DNA of 64,000 nt, taken from an uncultured Prevotellaceae bacterium (lineage in GTDB: Bacteria > Bacteroidota > Bacteroidia > Bacteroidales > Bacteroidaceae). A model generated the notes under the pieces. It had not been told where the DNA came from. It saw only the letters and a program-made list of their open reading frames with translations, and did no database searches. The position numbers and the translations under genes were made by a program. Shown here in pieces: positions 45,101 through 53,486 of this stretch. The stretch lies in the NCBI GenBank assembly GCA_946402905.1, contig CAMIYC010000009.1, forward strand, positions 1 through 64,000, given 5' to 3'. Within the stretch, counting starts at the first letter, position 1. Every line of letters starts with the position of its first letter.

Positions 45101-46216
45101 TCACAAAAAACTCTTCACCGCCTCATAGACTTTCGCCTTGGCCTGCTCGAGGTCGTCGTTCACGACAATGACATCAAACTGGTCGGCGAAGGTCAGTTCG
45201 TAGGCGGCCTTGGCAAGACGAGACTCTATGGCCTCCGCACTGTCGGTGGCACGGCCCACCAGCCGCTGTCGCAGCGCCTCTATCGATGGAGGCTGGATGA
45301 AGATGCTCAGGGCCTGGTCGCCATAATGCTTTTTGATGTTGCAGCCACCTTTCACATCCACGTCGAAGACCACGTTCTGCCCTGCTTCGACTTGGCGCTC
45401 CACCTGCGCTTTCAGGGTACCATAAAAGCGTCCGGGGTAGACCTCCTCGTATTCCAGGAACTCATCACGGTCTATACGCTGACGAAACTCCTCCTCACTG
45501 ATGAAAAAATAGTCCACACCATTCTGTTCCGTACCCCGGGGAGCACGGCTCGTGCAGCTCACCGAAAAATACATATTCAGCTCTGGATGCGCTGTCATCA
45601 GCCAGTGGATTAGCGTGCTCTTACCGCTTCCGCTCGGTGCGGAGAATATGAACCTCCCCCGACCCCTCCGAAGGAGGGGAGGTGCTTCCTCGTCATGGGT
45701 TTCTATGGAGGGTGAGGGGCTGACTGTGGACATCTCACCAACACTCCGAAGGAGGGGAGGTGCATCCTCATTATGGGGTTTTGCGGAGATGGGGTTGGAA
45801 CTTTGTTGAATGGACTTGTCTTTTTCTGATTGTTCCTGCATAGTATTTTTGATGATTTTAATGACTTCCTCTGTTTTATTCATCACTTCTGAATTGGTGA
45901 AACGTATCACTCTATACCCTATACTTTCCAGATACCGAGTCCTCTCTTCATCCTCTTCCAATCGTTTTGGGTCCGAGTGATAACCACCATCTACCTCTAT
46001 GATCAATTTTTGAGCGAGGCATACAAAATCTGGGATATAACCATATATTGGATGTTGACGTCGGAAATGCGCACCTATTTGCCCGTTTCGTAAAACAGCC
46101 CAAAGCCGCTTCTCTGCATCTGTAGGATGCGACCTATTCCACCGGGCTTTTTCTAAAAGCAATTCATAAGTAGCCCCATCTGTCGTCTCATAACCATATC
46201 TCATACGCCTCTCCAT
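45101..46216 (-). CDS. gmk: DUF559 endonuclease-like domain fused to guanylate kinase
   Basis: 371 residues in one frame. Residues 1-125 are a DUF559/Vsr-like PD-(D/E)xK domain (NRSHPTDAEKRLWAVLRNGQ; PDFVCLAQKLIIEVDGGYH, with Asp63, Glu74, Asp76). Residues 140-186 are a low-complexity linker. Residues 187-371 are guanylate kinase, with P-loop SAPSGSGKST (192-201), SCTSRAPRG and GVDYFF. Gmk makes GDP from GMP and is normally essential and about 185-210 residues. The normal gmk start is missing; an internal ATG, Met162 in the linker, could still yield a near-normal kinase. The linker contains two 34-bp copies of the palindromic repeat, read as APPLLR(S/R). It sits between yicC and nadD, where plain gmk belongs. 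Confidence 0.85.
   Translation of the reverse strand: MERRMRYGYETTDGATYELLLEKARWNRSHPTDAEKRLWAVLRNGQIGAHFRRQHPIYGYIPDFVCLAQKLIIEVDGGYHSDPKRLEEDEERTRYLESIGYRVIRFTNSEVMNKTEEVIKIIKNTMQEQSEKDKSIQQSSNPISAKPHNEDAPPLLRSVGEMSTVSPSPSIETHDEEAPPLLRRGRGRFIFSAPSGSGKSTLIHWLMTAHPELNMYFSVSCTSRAPRGTEQNGVDYFFISEEEFRQRIDRDEFLEYEEVYPGRFYGTLKAQVERQVEAGQNVVFDVDVKGGCNIKKHYGDQALSIFIQPPSIEALRQRLVGRATDSAEAIESRLAKAAYELTFADQFDVIVVNDDLEQAKAKVYEAVKSFL
45666..45777. repeat. Two palindromic repeat copies inside the DUF559-gmk frame
   Basis: 45666-45699 and 45744-45777 are direct copies (CTCCGAAGGAGGGGAGGTGC, then TTCCTCGTCATGGG or ATCCTCATTATGGG). Each contains the palindrome CTCC-GAA-GGAG. They are translated on the minus strand and form the linker between the two domains. 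Confidence 0.85.
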
Positions 46217-46218
46217 TT

Positions 46219-46333
46219 TTCAATCCCCTCCCCTTTGGGGAGGGTTAGGGTGGGGTTTCAATCCCCTCCCCTTGGGGAGGGATAGGGTGGGGTTTTCAAT
46301 CCCCTCCCCTTTGGGGAGGGTTAGGGTGGGGTT
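46219..46333. repeat. Three palindromic repeat units between yicC and the fusion gene
   Basis: Three units CAATCCCCTCCCC-TT(T)-GGGGAGGG(T/A)TAGGGTGGGGTTT in tandem fill the whole gap from the yicC stop to within 3 bp of the fusion ATG. So the DUF559 part is bounded by repeats on both sides. Confidence 0.9.
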
Positions 46334-47209
46334 TTACAACACATTCAGCACCTGCTCTTTGATCTGCTCCAGTTCGTCTTTCATCATGACCACGATGTTC
46401 TGCATCTCGGCCTGATTGCTCTTCGACCCGGTGGTGTTGATCTCACGTCCCATCTCCTGAGCGATAAACCCAAGTTTCTTGCCCTGGCTGACAGCCCCTT
46501 CCATCGTCTCACGGAAGTATTTCAGGTGATTGGCCAGCCGTTGCTTCTCCTCGCTGATATCAAGCTTTTCTATATAATAGATGAGCTCCTGCTCCAGGCG
46601 GTTCTTGTCGTATTCCACCTCCGGGATCGACGACAGACCGTCGACGATACGCAATTTGATCTTTTCCACCCGGGATTTCTCATAGGGCTCAATGGAGGTC
46701 AGCAAAGACGAGATGTTCTCCAATTTCTCGGCAAACTTACGCTGCAGGGCTGCGCCCTCCTGGATGCGAAAATCCACCAGTTTGCCCACGGCCTCGTCGA
46801 TGGCAGCACATGCCACAGCCCACTCTTCGTCGGTCAGCTCTTCCACCTCCGTCTTGGCCGTGACATCGGGCATACGCAATAGCGTGTAAAACCAGTCTGC
46901 CGGCTCGGGGATGCCGGTACTCTGCGAGATGGCCTTGATCTGCTGGTAATAATTCTGCACCAAAGCCATGTTGATGGGAGTGGCATCCATGCCCGCATCC
47001 TTCTCTATCCAAAGAGAGAAGTCCACCTTGCCCCTGACAAGGGAGTTGGACAGCTTCTGCCGGATCTCCATCTCTTTCTCACGATAGAGGGGGGCAATAC
47101 GGGTCGAGAGGTCCAACGTCTTGCTGTTCAAAGACTTCACCTCGACATTGATTTTCTTTTCTTTGTAAGATGCCACAGCCTTGCCGTAGCCTGTCATCGA
47201 TAGTATCAT
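46334..47209 (-). CDS. yicC: YicC-family endoribonuclease-like protein
   Basis: About 291 residues. The family opening MTGYGKA and closing segment EMGREINTTGSKSNQAEMQN are present. YicC/YloC proteins have been linked to RNA degradation and stationary-phase fitness. The start was set at 47209 (MILSMTGYGKA); 47197 would begin at MTGYGK. The gene order yicC-gmk-nadD is conserved, but here repeats and a DUF559 domain intervene. Confidence 0.9.
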   Translation of the reverse strand: MILSMTGYGKAVASYKEKKINVEVKSLNSKTLDLSTRIAPLYREKEMEIRQKLSNSLVRGKVDFSLWIEKDAGMDATPINMALVQNYYQQIKAISQSTGIPEPADWFYTLLRMPDVTAKTEVEELTDEEWAVACAAIDEAVGKLVDFRIQEGAALQRKFAEKLENISSLLTSIEPYEKSRVEKIKLRIVDGLSSIPEVEYDKNRLEQELIYYIEKLDISEEKQRLANHLKYFRETMEGAVSQGKKLGFIAQEMGREINTTGSKSNQAEMQNIVVMMKDELEQIKEQVLNVL

Positions 47210-47289
47210 GATATAAAAAAATGGTTTCAAAAACACCCCGACAGCATCAAGTAAACCCGAAAAACCGTCAAGTGAAATAGAAATTTATG

Positions 47290-47297
47290 CAAAAATA
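47290..47297 (-). promoter_or_regulatory. -7 box for yicC
   Basis: TATTTTTG followed by CAT on the minus strand. No good -33 was found. It would give a leader of about 75 nt. Confidence 0.4.
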
Positions 47298-47319
47298 CAC
47301 ATTTCTGAGGAAAAATAAG

Positions 47320-47327
47320 TAATTTTG
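47320..47327 (+). promoter_or_regulatory. -7 box for tsaB
   Basis: TAATTTTG followed by CACC, divergent from the yicC signal. No TTTG at the 19-bp distance. It leaves a leader of about 25 nt. Confidence 0.5.
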
Positions 47328-47357
47328 CACCTTAAATTTGTCTGTAAACATAAATAA

Positions 47358-48047
47358 ATGTCTTGTATTCTTAGCATCGAAACAAGCACGGATGTCTGTT
47401 CTGTGGCGGTGAGCCAAGACGGCACATGCATTTATCACCAGGAGGATTTCAGCGGTCACAACCACGCTGATCGCCTCGGTTCGTTCGTCGACGAGGCCAT
47501 GTCGTTCACCGACAGCCACGCCATACCCTTCGACGCCGTCGCCGTGAGCTGCGGGCCAGGCTCCTACACCGGACTGCGCATCGGCGTGTCGATGGCCAAA
47601 GGGATCTGCTACGCACGCGACCTCCAACTCATTGCCATCCCCACGCTGCAACTGCTCGCAGTACCCATACTGCTGCATCATGAACTGGAAGACGACGCCC
47701 TGTTATGTCCCATGATCGACGCCAGGAGAATGGAGGTATATGCTGCTGTCTACGACAGGGCATTGCATGAGGTGAGGCCCACGCAGGCCGATGTCGTAGA
47801 CCACGACACCTACAAGGCCTACCTGGAGGAGCATCCTGTCTATTTCTTCGGCAACGGCGCGAAGAAATGTATGGACATCATCAACCATCCCCATGCACAC
47901 CTCATAGACGGCATCCTCCCACAAGCCAAATACATGTTTCCGCTGGCAGAAAAGCGACATGCCACCCAGCAAGTGGAAGACGTGGCCTACTTCACGCCAT
48001 TCTATCTCAAAGACTTTGTGGCCAAAATGCCCAAAAAGCCCTTTTAA
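47358..48047 (+). CDS. tsaB: tRNA N6-threonylcarbamoyladenosine synthesis protein TsaB
   Basis: 229 residues, usual length. ASKHA-fold opening ILSIETSTDVCSVAV and the family motif VSCGPGSYTGLRIGVSMAKG near residues 63-82. TsaB partners TsaD and TsaE in making t6A in ANN-decoding tRNAs. It leads the core-gene run that continues to glutamine synthetase. Confidence 0.94.
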   Translation: MSCILSIETSTDVCSVAVSQDGTCIYHQEDFSGHNHADRLGSFVDEAMSFTDSHAIPFDAVAVSCGPGSYTGLRIGVSMAKGICYARDLQLIAIPTLQLLAVPILLHHELEDDALLCPMIDARRMEVYAAVYDRALHEVRPTQADVVDHDTYKAYLEEHPVYFFGNGAKKCMDIINHPHAHLIDGILPQAKYMFPLAEKRHATQQVEDVAYFTPFYLKDFVAKMPKKPF

Positions 48048-48050
48048 TCA

Positions 48051-48125
48051 TTCACCCCATCAATCCCATTAAGCCCATCAACCCCACAAAACCCCATAAA
48101 ACCCATAAAACCCCATAAAAAAACC
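48051..48125. repeat. CCCATAAAAC-type tandem repeats
   Basis: A C/A-only tract with repeated CCCAT(A/C)AA(A)C units of about 10 nt occupies the gap between tsaB and the next gene. A longer, related tract is at 51861-51999. No hairpin or open frame. Confidence 0.8.
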
Positions 48126-48130
48126 ATCAA

Positions 48131-48727
48131 ATGAACATAGAAGGATTAGACTACAATACCCAGCGCACCAAACTCATGCTACCGGAATACGGACGTGAGG
48201 TGCAGAAAATGGTCGACCACGCCGTCTCCCTGCCCACAAAAGAGGAGAGACAGCAATGCGCTTACGCCATCATCGCCATCATGGAGAGAATGTCGCCCGC
48301 CAACGGCGACACCAACATGCACCGTCAGAAACTCTGGGACCACCTTGCACTCATGAGCAACTTCCAGCTCGATATCGACTATCCCTGCGATGTGAGCCAG
48401 GCTCTCAAGATAGCCACCAAACCAGAGCCCCTGGCCTATCCCATGAAAGACATACCCGTCAGGCACTACGGATATATGGTCTTTGAGATCTTCGAAAAAC
48501 TCAAGACCATGGAGCCCGGGCCGGAGCGCGACGAACTGGTGAGGGTGACTGCCAACCAGATGAAGCGCGACCTGTATCAGTGGAGCCACGGGTCTGCCGA
48601 CGACGAGAAAGTGGCGTCAGACATGGCACGCTTCACCGACGGGGTCATACAAATCGACCTTAGCAAATTCGTCTTTGACAAAATCAACGAGAGAGACTTC
48701 ACTGAAAAGAGAAAGAAAAAGAAATAA
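48131..48727 (+). CDS. DUF4290 family protein
   Basis: 198 residues, soluble, mainly helical (EGLDYNTQRTKLMLPEYGRE; FQLDIDYPCDV; VRHYGYMVFEIFEKLK), with a very basic C-terminus (EKRKKKK). I recognise the Bacteroidota-specific DUF4290 pattern; function is unknown. It lies 9 nt upstream of murA, a neighbourhood that seems conserved in the phylum. Confidence 0.8.
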   Translation: MNIEGLDYNTQRTKLMLPEYGREVQKMVDHAVSLPTKEERQQCAYAIIAIMERMSPANGDTNMHRQKLWDHLALMSNFQLDIDYPCDVSQALKIATKPEPLAYPMKDIPVRHYGYMVFEIFEKLKTMEPGPERDELVRVTANQMKRDLYQWSHGSADDEKVASDMARFTDGVIQIDLSKFVFDKINERDFTEKRKKKK

Positions 48728-48736
48728 ACACACTAC

Positions 48737-50047
48737 ATGCAGTCATTCATCATCGAAGGGGGACACCAACTACAAGGCACCATCGCTCCGCAAGGAGCAA
48801 AGAATGAGGCCCTGGAGGTGATTTGTGCCACGTTGCTCACCGACGACCCCGTGCGCATCACGAATATCCCCGACATCCTCGATGTCAACAACCTCATCCT
48901 GCTATTAAAAGACATCGGAGTGAAAGTCACCAAAAACGGACCCTCCGACTATACCTTCCAGGCCGACAACCTGCATCTTGACTACCTGGAAAGTGACGAG
49001 TTTGTCAAGAAATGCTCGTCGCTCCGCGGAAGCGTATTGCTCTTCGGGCCCCTCCTCGCACGCTATCACAGAGCCGTGGTGGCCAAGCCAGGTGGCGACA
49101 AAATAGGCCGCAGGAGGCTCGACACTCATTTCCTCGGTTTCAACCGCTTGGGAGCCGACTTCCAGCGCATCGAGGGCCGCGAGGTGTTTGAGATCAAAGC
49201 CGGGCGGCTCAAGGGCTGCCACATGCTTCTCGACGAGGCTTCCGTCACCGGCACCGCCAATATCATCATGGCCGCAGTGCTGGCAGAAGGTACCACGACC
49301 ATCTACAACGCCGCCTGCGAACCATACATCCAGCAACTCTGCAGGATGCTCAACGGCATGGGCGCACAGATCAGCGGCATCGCCTCCAACCTCATCACCA
49401 TAGAGGGGGTGGAGAGCCTGCACGGCACCACGCACACACTGCTGCCCGACATGATCGAGATCGGCTCCTTCATCGGCATGGCCGCCATGGTGGGCAACGG
49501 CATCCGCATCAAGGATGTCTCCGTCGACAACCTGGGCATCATACCCGAGGCATTCAGAAGGCTGGGGGTCAGCATACAGGTCGACAACGACGACATCGTC
49601 ATACCCCGACACGACACCTATGAGATCGACTCCTTCATCGACGGCACCATCATGACCATCGCCGACGCGCCATGGCCCGGACTCACGCCCGACCTGCTCT
49701 CCGTGCTGCTGGTGGTGGCCACACAGGCACGCGGCAGCGTGCTCTTCCATCAGAAAATGTTTGAGAGCCGCCTGTTCTTCGTCGACAAACTCATCGACAT
49801 GGGGGCACAGATCATCCTCTGCGACCCGCACCGGGCTGTCGTCGTGGGTCACGACCACCACAAACAACTGCGAGCCGGAAGGATGACCAGCCCCGACATA
49901 CGCGCAGGCATCGCACTGCTCATAGCGGCCATGAGTGCCAACGGCACCAGCCGCATCGACAACATCGCCCAGATAGACCGGGGATACGAAAACATCGAAA
50001 ACCGCCTCAACCAGTTGGGCGCAAGTATCATCAGAGTGCAGAGCTGA
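48737..50047 (+). CDS. murA: UDP-N-acetylglucosamine 1-carboxyvinyltransferase (aspartate type)
   Basis: 436 residues. Adds enolpyruvate from PEP to UDP-GlcNAc, the first committed step of peptidoglycan synthesis. QGAKNEAL near residues 19-26 and the catalytic-loop region KPGGDKIGRRRLDTH are present. The residue that is Cys115 in the Escherichia coli enzyme, and is alkylated by fosfomycin, is Asp121 here. Cys-to-Asp MurA remains active and is not inactivated by fosfomycin in other bacteria. The rimM ATG follows after 2 nt. Confidence 0.95.
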   Translation: MQSFIIEGGHQLQGTIAPQGAKNEALEVICATLLTDDPVRITNIPDILDVNNLILLLKDIGVKVTKNGPSDYTFQADNLHLDYLESDEFVKKCSSLRGSVLLFGPLLARYHRAVVAKPGGDKIGRRRLDTHFLGFNRLGADFQRIEGREVFEIKAGRLKGCHMLLDEASVTGTANIIMAAVLAEGTTTIYNAACEPYIQQLCRMLNGMGAQISGIASNLITIEGVESLHGTTHTLLPDMIEIGSFIGMAAMVGNGIRIKDVSVDNLGIIPEAFRRLGVSIQVDNDDIVIPRHDTYEIDSFIDGTIMTIADAPWPGLTPDLLSVLLVVATQARGSVLFHQKMFESRLFFVDKLIDMGAQIILCDPHRAVVVGHDHHKQLRAGRMTSPDIRAGIALLIAAMSANGTSRIDNIAQIDRGYENIENRLNQLGASIIRVQS

Positions 50048-50049
50048 CC

Positions 50050-50565
50050 ATGACAGACCCCGACAGCGTATTTCACATCGGCAGAATCGGCAAGCCTCAC
50101 GGGGTGAAAGGTGAGGTGTCGTTTCATTTCACCGACGACGTGTTCGACCGCGTCGACGCCGAATACCTCTTCCTGCAGGTTGAGGGGCTGCTCGTGCCGT
50201 TTTTCATGGAGGAATACCGGTTCAGAAGCGACACCACGGCACTGGTCAAGTTTTGCGATGTCGACGACGCCAACAAAGCCTCACAGCTCACAGGGTGCGA
50301 GGTGTTCTTCCCACGACAGCTGGCTGACGACGACGGCGGCGAGATCACCTGGGCCGAGATTGTGGGCTTCTCTATCACCGACCACGACACCGGCCACGAC
50401 ATCGGGACGATCATCTCTGTCGACACCACCACCATCAATACCCTGTTTGAAGTACGTATTCAACAAGGGGGCACGGCACTGATACCTGCCGCCGACGACC
50501 TGGTGGTCAACCTTGACCGGAAAAAGAGAACCATCGACATGATCATCCCTGAAGGACTTTTCTGA
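50050..50565 (+). CDS. rimM: Ribosome maturation factor RimM
   Basis: 171 residues. The family opening IGRIGKPHGVKGEVSFHFTDD and the PRC-barrel end (LIPAADDLVVNLDRKKRTIDM, in part) are clear. RimM assists 30S head assembly through S19. It lies between murA and dxr in one transcription unit. Confidence 0.94.
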   Translation: MTDPDSVFHIGRIGKPHGVKGEVSFHFTDDVFDRVDAEYLFLQVEGLLVPFFMEEYRFRSDTTALVKFCDVDDANKASQLTGCEVFFPRQLADDDGGEITWAEIVGFSITDHDTGHDIGTIISVDTTTINTLFEVRIQQGGTALIPAADDLVVNLDRKKRTIDMIIPEGLF

Positions 50566-50616
50566 CCCCACCCCTTAAACACTATAGTCACAGTAGCTAT
50601 TATCCATCAACAGACA

Positions 50617-51768
50617 ATGAAACAACAGATATGTATCCTCGGCAGCACCGGATCGATAGGCACACAGGCCTTGCAGGTGATTGAAGAGCACTCCGATCTA
50701 TATGAAGTCTACTGCCTCACCGCCAACAACCGTGTAGAACTGCTGGCAGAACAGGCACACAAATTTCACCCGGCCGCGGTGGTCATCGCCAATGAGACAC
50801 ACTACCAAAGGCTGAAAGACCTGCTGGCCGACCTGACCGACACCAAGGTGTATGCCGGAGCAGAGGCCCTCGACCAGATTGTGGAAGCCGGCCCCATCGA
50901 CATGGTGCTCACCGCCATGGTGGGCTTCGCCGGCCTCTCGCCGACCATACATGCCATCAAAGCCCATAAGAAAATATGCCTCGCCAACAAAGAGACGCTC
51001 GTCGTGGCAGGTGAGCTGATCGGACAACTGGCCGCCGAATACCACGCTCCTATCATACCCGTAGACAGCGAGCACTCAGCCATCTTCCAGAGTCTCGTAG
51101 GTGAGGACGACAACGAGATAGAGAAGATACTGCTCACAGCCAGCGGAGGCCCCTTCAGGCTCATGCCCATGGAGCGGCTCGCCACCGTCACCAAGGACGA
51201 CGCACTCAGGCATCCTACCTGGGATATGGGCGCCAAGATCACCATCGACAGTGCTACGATGATGAACAAAGGATTCGAAGTGATAGAGGCCAAATGGCTC
51301 TTCGGCGTGCCGGCAGACCGGATACAGGTGCTCGTACATCCACAGTCGGTCGTACACAGTGCCGTACAATTCCACGACGGGTCGGTAAAGGCGCAGCTGG
51401 GAGTGCCCGACATGCGACTGCCCATACAATACGCCTTCTCCTTCCCCAAGAGACTGCCGCTCACAAGCCAGCGGCTCAACCTCTTCCAGCACCCCCTGGA
51501 GTTTTTCGAGCCCGACCTCGACAAGTTCCACTGCCTCGCACTGGCTTTCGAGGCCATCAAGAAGGGGGGCAACATGCCATGTATCGTCAATGCGGCCAAC
51601 GAAATCGTCAACCGGGGATTCCTCGACGGGAAATGCGGATTCCTCCAGATGGGGCAGATCATCGAGCAAACCATGCAGCGCACACCTTTCAATCCCAGTC
51701 CTTCCTACGACACATACGTACAGACCGACAAAGAAGCACGCCGCATCGCCCGGGAAATCATGGGATGA
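50617..51768 (+). CDS. dxr: 1-deoxy-D-xylulose 5-phosphate reductoisomerase
   Basis: 383 residues. Makes 2-C-methyl-D-erythritol 4-phosphate in the MEP isoprenoid pathway. NADPH motif GSTGSIGTQALQVI at residues 8-21; metal/substrate motifs DSEHSAIFQ, ASGGPFR and KITIDSATMMNKGFEV. It is followed by two tracts of repeats and then rseP. Confidence 0.96.
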   Translation: MKQQICILGSTGSIGTQALQVIEEHSDLYEVYCLTANNRVELLAEQAHKFHPAAVVIANETHYQRLKDLLADLTDTKVYAGAEALDQIVEAGPIDMVLTAMVGFAGLSPTIHAIKAHKKICLANKETLVVAGELIGQLAAEYHAPIIPVDSEHSAIFQSLVGEDDNEIEKILLTASGGPFRLMPMERLATVTKDDALRHPTWDMGAKITIDSATMMNKGFEVIEAKWLFGVPADRIQVLVHPQSVVHSAVQFHDGSVKAQLGVPDMRLPIQYAFSFPKRLPLTSQRLNLFQHPLEFFEPDLDKFHCLALAFEAIKKGGNMPCIVNAANEIVNRGFLDGKCGFLQMGQIIEQTMQRTPFNPSPSYDTYVQTDKEARRIAREIMG

Positions 51769-51772
51769 ACCC

Positions 51773-51840
51773 CTCACGGAGACCCCTCACGGAGACCCCT
51801 CACTGAAACCCCTCCCTATCCCTCCCCAAAGGGGAGGGGA
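51773..51840. repeat. GACCCCTCACG direct repeats leading into a CCCTCCCC palindrome
   Basis: Three ACCCCTCACGGAG-like copies (51770-51806) lead into ACCCCTCCCTATCCCTCCCC-AAA-GGGGAGGGGA (51807-51840), a member of the window-wide palindrome family. Confidence 0.8.
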
Positions 51841-51860
51841 ATGAGATACCCCAGGCCTAC

Positions 51861-51999
51861 CCACCCCATAAGCCCATAAAGCCCATAAAGCCCATTCACC
51901 CCATAAAGCCCATTCACCCCATAAAGCCCATTCACCCCATAAAACCCATAAAGCCCATTCACCCCATAAAGCCCATAAAACCCATAAAAACCCATAAAA
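51861..51999. repeat. Long CCCATAAAGCCCATTCACC tandem tract
   Basis: Nearly 140 bp of CCCATAAAG and CCCATTCAC units in 9-nt steps run up to the rseP start, with no G/T-rich interruptions. It leaves no usual leader for rseP. It resembles 48051-48125. Confidence 0.85.
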
Positions 52000-52000
52000 T

Positions 52001-53395
52001 ATGGACAGTGTATTTTTCATTAAATTAGTACAATTCATCCTCTCCATCTCACTGCTTGTCCTGCTCCATGAGGGAGGACACTTTTTCTTCTCGAAACTCT
52101 TCGGAGTGAGGGTGGAGAAATTCTTCATCTTCTTCGATATGGGTATCGGAAAATGGACCGGCAAACTTTTCAGCTGGAAACCCAAAAACAGCCAGACAGA
52201 ATATGGCATGGGATGGCTTCCGCTGGGAGGTTACTGCAAAATAGCAGGCATGATCGACGAGTCGTTCGACACCGAGCAAATGAAACAGCCACCACAGCCA
52301 TACGAGTTTCGTACCAAGCCCGCCTGGCAGCGCCTGCTCATCATGATCGGAGGCGTGCTGGTCAACTTCCTCCTCGCGCTCTTCATCTACTCCATGGTGC
52401 TCTTCTACTGGGGCGACTCCTATATCCAGACCAAGGATATGACCATGGGCATGAAATTCAATACAGAGGCAAAAAAACTCGGGTTTAAGGACGGGGATAT
52501 ACTGCTCGGCACTGACGAAAAGACTTTTACGAAATTCGACGTCGATGTATACCGAAGCCTCTCCACCGCACAACGGGCAGATATCATCCGCGACGGCCGG
52601 CAGATGTCGGTCAGCCTGCCGGGAGACCTCAACCTGCTCGACATGCTCAAAGCGCAACCCACCTTCGTCCAGCCTTTCATACCCGCAGAGATCGACTCCG
52701 TGCTGGAGGGGACACCGGCCGCACAGCTCGGAATGGGCAAGGGCGACAAGATACTGGCCGTCAACGGCAAGGCCATAGACTCCTGGAATGAGTATCTCGA
52801 CGTGATAGGACAACTCAACGACGTGATGACCGTGAAAGCCACGACAGCCGACAGCCTCAAGGCACGGCAGGTGCAGCTGGTATTCCAGCATCACGCCACC
52901 GGTGCATGCGACACGGTGAAAACCACACTCACACCCGACCTCAAACTGGGCACCGTGATGACCAATATCTTCAGTTATTATAAGGAGACCCAGAAAAACT
53001 ACGGATTCTTCGAGAGCTTCCCCGCAGGCATCAAATATGGGCTTGGGGTGCTCAGGGGATACGTCGACGACCTGAAATACGTGTTTACATCCGAGGGAGC
53101 CAAGTCGCTCGGAGGATTCGGAGCCATCGGCAGCCTCTTCCCCGCACAGTGGGACTGGATGATGTTCTGGCGCATGACGGCATTCCTCAGCATCATCCTG
53201 GCATTCATGAACATACTGCCCATACCAGCACTCGACGGCGGGCACGTGCTCTTCTTGCTCTACGAGATGATCACAGGGCGCAAACCCAGCGAGACGTTCA
53301 TGATCAGGGCAGAATATGTGGGATTCGGCATCCTCATACTGCTCATGGTAGTAGCCAATCTCAATGATATCCTCAGGTGGCTGGGGTATATGTAA
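52001..53395 (+). CDS. rseP: RIP metalloprotease RseP (site-2 protease, M50)
   Basis: 464 residues. Zinc motif HEGGH at residues 23-27 in the first membrane helix, PDZ domain in the middle (GTPAAQLGMGKGDKILAVNGK, in part), and the second zinc-side motif PIPALDGGH near the C-terminus. It cuts membrane-spanning anti-sigma factors or signal-peptide remnants within the inner membrane. The start abuts the CCCATAAAG repeats. Confidence 0.94.
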   Translation: MDSVFFIKLVQFILSISLLVLLHEGGHFFFSKLFGVRVEKFFIFFDMGIGKWTGKLFSWKPKNSQTEYGMGWLPLGGYCKIAGMIDESFDTEQMKQPPQPYEFRTKPAWQRLLIMIGGVLVNFLLALFIYSMVLFYWGDSYIQTKDMTMGMKFNTEAKKLGFKDGDILLGTDEKTFTKFDVDVYRSLSTAQRADIIRDGRQMSVSLPGDLNLLDMLKAQPTFVQPFIPAEIDSVLEGTPAAQLGMGKGDKILAVNGKAIDSWNEYLDVIGQLNDVMTVKATTADSLKARQVQLVFQHHATGACDTVKTTLTPDLKLGTVMTNIFSYYKETQKNYGFFESFPAGIKYGLGVLRGYVDDLKYVFTSEGAKSLGGFGAIGSLFPAQWDWMMFWRMTAFLSIILAFMNILPIPALDGGHVLFLLYEMITGRKPSETFMIRAEYVGFGILILLMVVANLNDILRWLGYM

Positions 53396-53396
53396 G

Positions 53397-53468
53397 TCGG
53401 AGTACTCAGAATAATCGGAGTACTCAGAATAATCGGAGTACTCGGAATACTCGGAGTACTCAGAATAC
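53397..53468. repeat. Four 18-bp tandem repeats with GAGTACTC palindrome
   Basis: Units TCGGAGTACTCAGAATAA at 53397-53414 and 53415-53432, and close variants at 53433-53450 and 53451-53468. Each centres on the palindrome GAGTACTC. They form the leader of the glutamine synthetase gene and could be protein-binding sites. Confidence 0.9.
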
Positions 53469-53486
53469 TCAGAAAAAGCAACAATT

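Noticed and set aside
53397..53468. Possible CRISPR array
   Set aside because: The 18-bp units are contiguous with no spacers of unique sequence and no cas genes are near.
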